Positions 7,453-13,164 of a stretch of 24,461 bases of DNA are shown piece by piece (the stretch's first letter is position 1; every line of letters begins with the position of its first letter). The stretch comes from an uncultured Lachnospiraceae bacterium (GTDB taxonomy: Bacteria; Bacillota; Clostridia; Lachnospirales; Lachnospiraceae). A model generated the notes under the pieces. It searched no databases and was not told where the DNA came from. It saw nothing but the letters and a program-made list of their open reading frames with translations. Where the stretch lies: NCBI GenBank assembly GCA_948665105.1, contig CAPNGW010000009.1, forward strand, positions 1-24,461, given 5' to 3'. Position numbers and translations under genes: made by a program.

Positions 7453-7650
7453 TTGAAAGGATTTAAAACAGCAGATTTGGGTGGAATGGCAATCCGAGAG
7501 GCTTTGAAAAGAGTCGGAATCGTGGGAAGTCAGGTTGATTGGTTTTGCAGACGCCGCAATGCCTTTGATACTGGAATCGAAAGGGGCTTTCGGCATCATC
7601 CACCTGCTGATAAAAGTTGGTATTGCTTTTTGTTCCTCAATATTATATAA
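7453..7650 (+). pseudogene. Thiolase-like N-terminal scrap followed by unrecognised coding remnant
   Basis: From about 7456 to 7540 the frame reads GFKTADLGGMAIREALKRVG then IVGSQVD. This resembles the segment of acetyl-CoA acetyltransferases where a (S/T)AxxLGAxAIKEALKRAGI helix precedes the xxQVD turn. The conserved start, the catalytic Cys region and the rest of the enzyme are absent. From ~7544 a different frame (ggt ttt gca) reads GFADAAMPLILESKGAFGII and continues to a TAA near 7661. It looks protein-like but I do not recognise it. No ribosome binding site is convincing. I read it as decayed, joined gene debris between the toxin-antitoxin promoter and the TetR promoter. Confidence 0.4.
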
Positions 7651-7651
7651 T
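7623..7651 (+). promoter_or_regulatory. Sigma-A-type promoter of the tetR-flavodoxin operon
   Basis: TTGCTT (7623-7628) and TATAAT (7646-7651) are separated by 17 bases. Transcription would begin near 7658, inside the palindrome described next, and leave a leader of about 64 bases before the TetR ATG at 7722. Confidence 0.7.
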
Positions 7652-7653
7652 GA

Positions 7654-7678
7654 AGTTATATAAAATAATTATATAACT
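7654..7678. promoter_or_regulatory. Perfect 10+10 bp palindrome, candidate TetR operator
   Basis: AGTTATATAA, a 5-base spacer AATAA, then TTATATAACT form a perfect inverted repeat. It starts two bases after the -10 box and covers the predicted transcription start. A TetR dimer bound here would block initiation, so autorepression with effector release is the natural reading. Binding by the adjacent regulator is inferred from position and symmetry. Confidence 0.7.
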
Positions 7679-7721
7679 GCGTTATGCAAATCTGAAATTT
7701 TGTTCAGGGAGGGAGCATGGA

Positions 7722-8288
7722 ATGCCAAAGCAGAGAATTACTAAGGAGATGGTTGTGGATGCCGCCTTTGAGATAGCTCGAAGGGACGGAATGGAACGGG
7801 TGACGGTGAAAGCCCTTGCGGAGAGCCTGGGCTGCTCGGTACAGCCCATTTACAGCTATTGCCGGAATATGGAAGGCTTACGAAACGATGTGGCAGAGAA
7901 GGCCAGAGCTTTTATTCAGGATTATATAAGCAAATCTGTGGACAAAAATGATTTGTTCAAAAGCACAGGACACGCATACATAAGGATTGCAAAGGAAGAG
8001 CCGCATATTTTCAGACTGTATCTGTTTCAGCAGCGGGAAAATGTTTCTTCCCTTGATGACCTTTATCGTACAGAGACAAATCCTGCCGTTGCCGAAATCA
8101 TCGCAAAAGACCTGGATATCACTGTGGAAGCAGCCAGGCGGCTGCACTTAAATATGCTGATTTATACCATTGGTATTGGCACAATTTTTTCGGTTACTTC
8201 TTCGGGAATTTCAGCTGATGATATTTTCTGCCAACAGGAGCAGGCCTATCAGGCATTTTTAAAAATCGCATTGGAGGGAAAGGAATGA
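7722..8288 (+). CDS. TetR/AcrR-family transcriptional regulator
   Basis: A 188-residue protein. Residues ~5-52 form the TetR helix-turn-helix domain: ITKEMVVDAAFEIARRDGME, then VKALAESLGCSVQPIYSYCR as the DNA-reading helices. The rest is a helical ligand-binding and dimer domain (KEEPHIFRLYLFQ, AARRLHLNMLIYTIGIGTIF) resembling the WHG/TetR_C type. The ATG at 7722 has AGGGAGGGA upstream; another ATG five bases earlier is out of frame. It overlaps the flavodoxin gene by 4 bases (ATGA), so both are on one mRNA. The palindrome at the promoter indicates self-repression. The effector is unknown; control of a flavodoxin-like protein suggests a redox-active or toxic small molecule. Confidence 0.9.
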   Translation: MPKQRITKEMVVDAAFEIARRDGMERVTVKALAESLGCSVQPIYSYCRNMEGLRNDVAEKARAFIQDYISKSVDKNDLFKSTGHAYIRIAKEEPHIFRLYLFQQRENVSSLDDLYRTETNPAVAEIIAKDLDITVEAARRLHLNMLIYTIGIGTIFSVTSSGISADDIFCQQEQAYQAFLKIALEGKE

Positions 8289-8818
8289 ATCATCAGATTT
8301 TAGTCACCTATAAAAGCATTACGGGATTTACAAAGCAATATGCGGAAATGATTGCAAAGGAGCTGGATTGCCAGGCCCTGGATTTCAAAGAGGTATCAAG
8401 AGAGACCATGTCCGGCTATGAAACCGTTATTTTCGGTGGGCGGTTTCATGCAGGCTTCGTGGTCGGACTGAAAAAGGCAAAAGAGCTTTTCAAAGAAAGC
8501 AAAGCCACAAGGCTTATTGTGTTCGCCACAGGCGCTACTCCCAATACCGCAAAAGGCATGATAGAGGAGGCCTGGAAAAACAATTTTACGGCGGATGAAG
8601 CAGAGCATATTCCACACTTTTATATGCAAAGTGGGCTGCGCTATGAAAAAATGTCTTTGGGAGATAAGCTGATGATGAAGGTATTTACTTTTATGGTGAG
8701 GCACAAGAAGGACAAAAGTCCGTGGGAAAGAGAAATGGAAAAAGCCCTGGCAGGCTCCTTTGATATTTCATCCAAGGAATATATCACACCATTGGTTTCT
8801 CACGTACTCCGGGGATGA
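8285..8818 (+). CDS. Flavodoxin-domain protein (HemG/flavodoxin_5-like)
   Basis: A 177-residue single-domain protein. LVTYKSITGFTKQYAEMIAK at residues ~6-25 is the FMN phosphate-binding loop (T/SxTGxT), and the second flavin-contact region shows as GYETVIFGGRFHAGFVVGLK and VFATGATPN. This arrangement is that of the flavodoxin_5 group, which includes menaquinone-dependent protoporphyrinogen oxidase HemG, but haem synthesis genes are not nearby and the assignment to that reaction is not supported. It most likely carries FMN and transfers electrons to a small-molecule or quinone acceptor in the cytosol. It shares an mRNA with the TetR regulator via a 4-base overlap and is followed directly by a strong hairpin. 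Confidence 0.87.
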   Translation: MNHQILVTYKSITGFTKQYAEMIAKELDCQALDFKEVSRETMSGYETVIFGGRFHAGFVVGLKKAKELFKESKATRLIVFATGATPNTAKGMIEEAWKNNFTADEAEHIPHFYMQSGLRYEKMSLGDKLMMKVFTFMVRHKKDKSPWEREMEKALAGSFDISSKEYITPLVSHVLRG

Positions 8819-8824
8819 GTCAGG

Positions 8825-8880
8825 GAAAGGACACATAGGGTAATATACGGCATACAATTATCAGACTATGTGTCCTTTCT
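8825..8880 (+). terminator. Long-stem hairpin, probable terminator after the flavodoxin gene
   Basis: AAAGGACACATAG (8826-8838) pairs perfectly with CTATGTGTCCTTT (8866-8878), and 8825/8879 add one more G-C pair. The loop can be extended by GGTAAT with ATTATC. Only a broken T tract follows, so read-through is possible. The A-rich left arm means it could also act on the minus strand. Confidence 0.7.
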
Positions 8881-8925
8881 CTTGTCTTTTAAGCTTCTTT
8901 TTGATGCCTGGGCAGAGACAATCAA

Positions 8926-9402
8926 TTAGCCAGGCTCATTTTCATTTCCCTGCCTTTTGTACAAGGCTTCGTTCATCTTTTTAACATGGCGTCTGGCTCT
9001 GGCATACTGAATCATCCACACGATGATAAAAATGAAAGCAAAAATCCCGAAATAGCGTAAAACTCCTTTTACACTGTGCTCCATCCAATACGAAATGTAA
9101 GCCACAGGCATCATAATGACGGAGACAATCAAAAAATAAATTCCAGTCTGTTTCACCAGCCCCCAAGCTTCCATTTCCCATATTACGGAGCTTGCGCCAA
9201 ATCCAGCCCCCAATATTCCGTATAAAAGCGCCTGCAATATAACCGCATGGATTTCACTTCCCACCATAGCGGTCAACTCAGGCGCACAGGGAGAATAATA
9301 GCCCTTGGCCCATATGAGAGAAAGGATGATTGAGATTACATATCCCATGGACAGCCCCAGGGGAAAGCCTGAAATGCTGCGCAAAAATATCTTCTTTTTC
9401 AT
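8926..9402 (-). CDS. DUF3021 membrane protein
   Basis: A 158-residue membrane protein with four hydrophobic segments (about residues 10-30, 52-72, 85-107 and 115-138) and a basic C-terminal tail. Size, layout and position directly downstream of a LytTR DNA-binding protein are those of DUF3021, which usually forms a two-gene unit with such a regulator. Related pairs behave as membrane-anchored inhibitor plus transcription factor; that role is inferred here. I use the ATG at 9402, because GAGG lies 8 bases upstream; an earlier in-frame GTG at 9411 overlaps that ribosome binding site. The gap to the LytTR stop is 10 bases, and the TGA of that gene is part of the ribosome binding site region, indicating translational coupling. 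Confidence 0.85.
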   Translation of the reverse strand: MKKKIFLRSISGFPLGLSMGYVISIILSLIWAKGYYSPCAPELTAMVGSEIHAVILQALLYGILGAGFGASSVIWEMEAWGLVKQTGIYFLIVSVIMMPVAYISYWMEHSVKGVLRYFGIFAFIFIIVWMIQYARARRHVKKMNEALYKRQGNENEPG

Positions 9403-9412
9403 AATGCTCACC

Positions 9413-9853
9413 TCATATTCCTAATATTTTTTTGATTTTAGGTACGTATCGTCTTGAGACATAAGTTGTTGTTCCATTGGACAATTTGACACAAATGGTA
9501 CCGGCAAAGCTCAAATCAAAGTGCACGACTTTTTTCAGATTAATAATCTCCGAATTAGAAATACGGATAAACTGATTGGGAGATAACCGTTCTTCCACTT
9601 CATAAAGCCTCAGGCGCAGTGTATATTCTCCATCCTTTGTCACTGCAAATACCTTGCTGTTGCCGGCATAGATGCGAATCAGCTCACTCTGCTCCAGCAC
9701 CTTAATTTTTTCTTCGCTGCTTCCAGAAATAATTTGTGAATGGTTTTCTGACAGCTTGCTTACAATGCGGTTGACTTCATCTGACATGGAAGCTGTCAAA
9801 ATAATTACCTTTGGCTCCTTGTAGGAATCGTCTATTTTTACTTCCACCTGCAA
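9413..9853 (-). CDS. LytTR-domain DNA-binding regulator (stand-alone, with TTG start)
   Basis: A 146-residue protein with a short N-terminal domain (VEVKIDDSYKEPKVIILTA, SDEVNRIVSKLSE) and a C-terminal LytTR domain from residue ~55 (IYAGNSKVFAVTKDGEY, RLYEVEERLSPNQFIRIS, TYVSRRYVPKIKKILG). This is the non-response-regulator type that pairs with DUF3021. An upstream in-frame ATG at 9958 would add 35 residues of unlikely sequence and lies ahead of the promoter. The TTG at 9853 gives the family start VEVKID, sits 8 bases after AGGAGG and 18 bases after the predicted transcription start. It binds DNA as paired direct or inverted repeats and probably controls its own operon. Confidence 0.85.
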   Translation of the reverse strand: MQVEVKIDDSYKEPKVIILTASMSDEVNRIVSKLSENHSQIISGSSEEKIKVLEQSELIRIYAGNSKVFAVTKDGEYTLRLRLYEVEERLSPNQFIRISNSEIINLKKVVHFDLSFAGTICVKLSNGTTTYVSRRYVPKIKKILGI

Positions 9854-9877
9854 CAGGACCACCTCCTCTTTGACACC

Positions 9878-9911
9878 ATTATAGGGAGAGTATCTGCTGT
9901 TTTCAACAGAT
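9878..9911 (-). promoter_or_regulatory. Promoter with overlapping palindrome for the LytTR-DUF3021 operon
   Basis: On the minus strand TTGAAA (9906-9901) and TATAAT (9883-9878) are separated by exactly 17 bases. The -35 box lies inside the nested palindrome CTGTTGAAAACAG, itself flanked by ATCTG and CAGAT (9892-9911). Overlap of a symmetric site with the -35 box suggests a bound repressor or autoregulator. Confidence 0.7.
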
Positions 9912-10046
9912 TTACAATAGGTGGCTGATTTTGGGACACAGGTGGTTACCATAAGCACATGATGTATCTTTTACGTCCTATACTTGTGTTTTATGAAATG
10001 ATATGAGAAAATATGAGTAATGATTTGCTGCAAGGGGGTGTATCGG

Positions 10047-11168
10047 ATGGAAGCATACAAATATGAGATAATGCATGGAAATCGCGTCGTGGCAAAGCTT
10101 GGTACCCGTGGAAGCTGCCGGATTTTAGAACAGGATTTTCTGCCATGGAATCTGTATCTGGAAGAGACTACAGATGACTTGGATACCTGTGTAGACAATA
10201 TTACGAATTTTTATTACTGGTGTGCCACTAGAATTCTGACCCTGGATCGCAAATATGCCAAGGAAATTTTAAACAGTATCGGAGCAGCCCAGGCCGTTAC
10301 GGACCGGGACCGGGCAGGGATTGCCCTGTCCTATCACTGCCTCTCTTTGACGGATATTTTCTGGGTGAAGGAAGAGAATGAGCCCGTCAGCTTTTCTGAC
10401 ATAAATCTTTATGAAAATCATTTAAGCAACGCTTTTGTGGATGTCTCATTAAGAGGCAGGCAGATGACCGTGGAAAATCAGGAGCTGGTGCCGGATTTGT
10501 CCACCAACGGCTGTTTTCCAAAGGCTTGGCTGCGGGAAAAGAATGGATTTGTTTTAATGAAAGACGGCGAAAGAGAGGCGGTGGAAAATGAGGTGCTGGC
10601 CAGCCGCATCTGCCAGTGCTTTCGGTGCCGCCAGGTGACGTATCAGGAGGGGATTTTTGAAGGAGAACCGGTCTCGGTCAGTGATATCATGACCTCTCTA
10701 AAGTACAGCATTGCGTCCCGGGAAGCCTTTGAAATTTTTGCTGTCAACCGGGAGCTGGATGGGATGGCATATGTCCTTTCGCTGGATGCGTATTCTTTTT
10801 ATATGATGAATATTTTGGATTATCTGGTGGGAAATACCGACCGGCATTGGGGGAACTGGGGATTTTATGTGGATAATGAGACAAATCGTCCCCTGTACCT
10901 CCATCCGCTGATGGATTTTAATCAGGCATTTCGGGGCTATGATACCATGGACGGGGCAAATTGTCAGACGGTAAGGCCGGATAAGATGAGTCAAAAGGAG
11001 GCGGCTCTTGCCGCAGTGCGTAAGGTGGGACTGAACCAGCAAAAGGAAATAGATCTGGCATGGTTTGCCGGAAGAGAGAAAGAGTATGCCATGTTTTTAA
11101 ACCGGCTGGAGCTTTTGCGGCAGGAGGATAAGGATTACCACTGTGAGGAAGACAGGGAGAGATTCTGA
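10047..11168 (+). CDS. HipA-like kinase-fold protein, orphan
   Basis: A 373-residue protein with features of the HipA C-terminal kinase fold: FPKAWLREKNGFVLMKDG (residues ~157-174) resembles the nucleotide-binding strand with a candidate Lys at 172, LVGNTDRHWGNWGF (260-273) is the catalytic loop (D265, N270), and LHPLMDFNQAF (285-295) holds the metal-binding D290. The N-terminal ~140 residues are divergent and contain no recognisable HipA N1 domain. HipA proteins phosphorylate glutamyl-tRNA synthetase, but distant members have other targets, so the substrate is open. No HipB-like helix-turn-helix antitoxin is adjacent. The start at 10047 follows AAGGGGGTG; an ATG at 10020 lacks a ribosome binding site. 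A strong terminator follows at 11212. Confidence 0.75.
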   Translation: MEAYKYEIMHGNRVVAKLGTRGSCRILEQDFLPWNLYLEETTDDLDTCVDNITNFYYWCATRILTLDRKYAKEILNSIGAAQAVTDRDRAGIALSYHCLSLTDIFWVKEENEPVSFSDINLYENHLSNAFVDVSLRGRQMTVENQELVPDLSTNGCFPKAWLREKNGFVLMKDGEREAVENEVLASRICQCFRCRQVTYQEGIFEGEPVSVSDIMTSLKYSIASREAFEIFAVNRELDGMAYVLSLDAYSFYMMNILDYLVGNTDRHWGNWGFYVDNETNRPLYLHPLMDFNQAFRGYDTMDGANCQTVRPDKMSQKEAALAAVRKVGLNQQKEIDLAWFAGREKEYAMFLNRLELLRQEDKDYHCEEDRERF

Positions 11169-11211
11169 CATGGGTTACCAAGATTTAACGTGGAGGTTCT
11201 CAATAGGTGTT

Positions 11212-11244
11212 CACCGGCCCTCTCAAGGAGAGCCGGTGGATTTT
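11212..11244 (+). terminator. Intrinsic terminator after the HipA-like gene
   Basis: CACCGG (11212-11217) pairs with CCGGTG (11233-11238), and inside it CCTCTC... pairs as CTCTC with GAGAG around a 3-base AAG loop, with a small bulge. TTTT follows. The sense matches the HipA-like gene; on the other strand it would also end the minus-strand Cys-rich gene only poorly. Confidence 0.75.
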
Positions 11245-11304
11245 CTGTCAAAAATTATCAGGAGAAAAGCACCCGATAATGGAAATCAGCACAAAAAATA
11301 GTCT

Positions 11305-11694
11305 CTATTCCTCATAGCCTTCTTCTTTTTCGTCTTCCCGATACTCATTGCAATGTGTGCAGATATCATAAGAGGCAGCTCCGAGACAATCCACAAAGGT
11401 ATCGCCAACGGTGGCGGTGGCGCCGAATTTTACGGGAACCTCCACACAGAGGGTCTGGCTGATGGTAAAGGTGCAGACTCCGTTTTTCTTGCCGGCACAG
11501 GTTTTGTCACCGGCAATGACCACAGGGTCACCCCAGCATTTGATTTTGGTGGAGCCAGTGTGGGCAAAGGGAGTAACCGTAACGGGAACACAGACATTTA
11601 CTTTCTGAAAGCCTTCGGCCGGGCAGGTTCCATCGTGTGGTCCCGGATGACCGATGTCAGTTGTTTCAATATCATTTTCCATATATTCAGGCAT
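11305..11694 (-). CDS. Cys-rich protein of unknown function with internal duplication, possible spore-layer protein
   Basis: A 129-residue protein with nine cysteines, no signal peptide and no membrane segment. Two related blocks are visible: NVCVPVTVTPFAHTGSTKIK-C near residue 33 and TLCVEVPVKFGATATVGDTF-VDC near residue 82, each a beta-rich stretch opened and closed by Cys and followed by a Gly. A GKKNGVCTFTIS segment lies between them. The ends are acidic and Cys/His-containing (ICTHCNEYREDEKEE). I do not recognise a named family. Many Cys, small size, lack of export signal and the sigma-K-like promoter upstream fit a spore-coat or exosporium component, but this is inference. The ATG at 11694 follows AAGGAG at good spacing. 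Confidence 0.7.
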   Translation of the reverse strand: MPEYMENDIETTDIGHPGPHDGTCPAEGFQKVNVCVPVTVTPFAHTGSTKIKCWGDPVVIAGDKTCAGKKNGVCTFTISQTLCVEVPVKFGATATVGDTFVDCLGAASYDICTHCNEYREDEKEEGYEE

Positions 11695-11729
11695 ATTGAT
11701 TGTTCTCCTTGTTTATACTTGGTACGGTA

Positions 11730-11756
11730 TATTATATGATTTTGGGAAAGCTTTGT
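11730..11756 (-). promoter_or_regulatory. Candidate mother-cell sigma-K-type promoter for the Cys-rich gene
   Basis: On the minus strand AC, 16 bases, then CATATAATA matches the sigma-K pattern AC-N16/17-CATAnnnTA. The -10 also contains TATAAT, so a sigma-A promoter is an alternative, but the -35 region (ATCACA) is poor for sigma-A. Confidence 0.4.
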
Positions 11757-11885
11757 GATTCATGAAAGAGATGTGAGGCAGGGAATATTCATGGAAAATA
11801 CTTTACAAGAAGAAAAGAAATCGTTACAATAAAAAAACAGAAAAGCAAAATACCACATATTCTATTATCTACAAGGGAGGAAAAT

Positions 11886-12191
11886 ATGGAACTTACCACA
11901 CAGAGCACCCTTAATGAAATTCGGATATCAATAAGCGGCAGGGTGGATACCAACACCAGTGGGGATCTTCAGACAGAGATTATGAAAGCATTTCAGAAGG
12001 GCCGGAATGTGATTCTGGACTTTGAGAAGGTGGAATACATTTCCAGTGCGGGTTTAAGGGCACTGCTTCTGGGGCATAAGACGGCCCAGTCCAAAGGTGG
12101 AAGCATGAACATCATTCATGTACCAGGGATTGTCTGGGAGGTGTTCACCATCACCGGATTTGAGAAGGTGCTGAATATTTCCAGGGAATAA
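11886..12191 (+). CDS. STAS-domain anti-sigma factor antagonist (SpoIIAA/RsbV-like)
   Basis: A 101-residue single STAS domain. ISISGRVDTNTSGDLQTEI opens the fold, VILDFEKVEYISSAGLRALL holds the phosphorylation region, and S54 aligns with the regulatory Ser of RsbV. The first acidic residue of the usual DS(S/T)G motif is Ser here, as is common in the stand-alone YISSAGLRALL subgroup. Such proteins bind an anti-sigma kinase and are switched off when it phosphorylates them. No anti-sigma kinase or sigma factor gene is adjacent, so the partner must lie elsewhere. The start has AGGGAGG just upstream (11874-11880), and the gene ends 14 bases before a very strong terminator, so it is the last or only gene on its mRNA. 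Confidence 0.9.
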   Translation: MELTTQSTLNEIRISISGRVDTNTSGDLQTEIMKAFQKGRNVILDFEKVEYISSAGLRALLLGHKTAQSKGGSMNIIHVPGIVWEVFTITGFEKVLNISRE

Positions 12192-12205
12192 CATACATAG
12201 AAATT

Positions 12206-12260
12206 AAAAAGCAGTCCTGCGGCATGGCAAATCCATTGCATATGCCCGGACTGCTTTTTT
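12206..12260 (+). terminator. Strong intrinsic terminator after the STAS gene
   Basis: AAAAAGCAGTCC (12206-12217) pairs perfectly with GGACTGCTTTTT (12248-12259), with an inner GGCAT/ATGCC pairing. The left A run and right T run make it bidirectional in form. Confidence 0.9.
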
Positions 12261-12360
12261 ATATCATAGGAATGCTCTTTGAACTTCCTTATGATTTAAA
12301 AGCCCTCCGGGCAGGATGGATGGGGAATCAGGGTGAGTGGCAAAAAATAGCGGTAAACGG

Positions 12361-12391
12361 TTGCCGGCGAAAAACAGAATCCTCTTATAAT
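12361..12391 (+). promoter_or_regulatory. Candidate promoter of the LytTR two-component operon
   Basis: TATAAT at 12386-12391 lies 41 bases before the ATG at 12433. The nearest -35-like box is TTGCCG at 12361-12366, with a long 19-base spacer that suggests dependence on an activator. CCTCTTA (12381-12387) and TAAGAGG (12419-12425) could pair in the transcript and partly hide the ribosome binding site, though the left arm includes the -10 box and probably lies upstream of the start. Confidence 0.45.
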
Positions 12392-12432
12392 AGAGACAGA
12401 AATTTAGCAATAAAAGCGTAAGAGGAAGAAAA

Positions 12433-13164
12433 ATGATGAGACTGGCGGTATGTGATAATGAGATAGAAGAATGTATCCTGATAAAAAGGCAGCTTGAGAA
12501 ATGTGGACAGAACAGTCCTTCCGAAACATGTGAAATTCATCATTTCACAAGCGGGGAGGCATTTTTGGAGGAATTGAGAAAAGACTCCGGAGCTTATGAT
12601 ATGGTATTTATGGATATCTATATGGACGGGATGAGCGGAATAGAGGCAGCCAGGGCAGCGAGAAAGCTGTCTCCCATGCTGGAGCTTGTGTTCATCACCA
12701 CCAGTCGTGAGTTTGCGGTGGAGGCTTTCCAGATTCAGGCATTGCACTATCTGGTCAAGCCGGTGACTTTGGAGCAGCTTGGCACTGCCCTGGACCGATA
12801 CCGACAGAAAAAAGGGAAGATCCGCTATCTGGAAGTGGCCCAGGGAAGAAATATGGTCAGGCTCAGGTTCAGCCAAATCTCCTATCTTCAGAGCCGGAAC
12901 AACGGAACGGATATTTTCATTGACAATCATGTACTCCACGTGAATCTTAACACCTCCGCGCTGATTGAACAGATGGATGGGAGATTTTTGAGCATCCGGC
13001 GGGGGATGTGTGTGAATATGAGCTTTATCAAACGGATGGATGCAGACCAATGTGTCTTAAAGAACGGAGAAATTGTGTTGTTGAGCCGAAAAGAACGCGC
13101 TGATATCCGAAGGAGATACCGGGAATATATTTTTGGCTCGGTTGCAGAAGAGGAGGTACTATGA
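12433..13164 (+). CDS. LytTR-type response regulator (AgrA-like)
   Basis: A 243-residue protein. Residues 1-~120 form a receiver domain: acidic pocket at D8 and E10 (VCDNE), phospho-acceptor D61 in FMDIYMDGMSG, switch T89/T90 and K109 (YLVKP). Residues ~133-240 form a LytTR DNA-binding domain (ISYLQSRNNGTDIFID, FLSIRRGMCVNMSFIKRMD). AgrA/ComE-type regulators act on direct repeats upstream of target promoters. The start uses the first of two adjacent ATGs, with AGAGGAAG upstream. It overlaps the histidine kinase gene by 4 bases (ATGA). All phosphorylation residues are intact. It may control the downstream six-gene envelope locus, whose leader carries 10-bp-spaced repeats, but this is inferred from position. 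Confidence 0.92.
   Translation: MMRLAVCDNEIEECILIKRQLEKCGQNSPSETCEIHHFTSGEAFLEELRKDSGAYDMVFMDIYMDGMSGIEAARAARKLSPMLELVFITTSREFAVEAFQIQALHYLVKPVTLEQLGTALDRYRQKKGKIRYLEVAQGRNMVRLRFSQISYLQSRNNGTDIFIDNHVLHVNLNTSALIEQMDGRFLSIRRGMCVNMSFIKRMDADQCVLKNGEIVLLSRKERADIRRRYREYIFGSVAEEEVL

Noticed and set aside
11353..11739. Plus-strand open frame opposite the Cys-rich gene
   Set aside because: The minus-strand reading has a good ribosome binding site, a promoter and an internal duplication; the plus reading has none of these.
12385..13050. Minus-strand open frame of about 221 codons
   Set aside because: Lies opposite the intact LytTR response regulator, with no family signature and no start signals.
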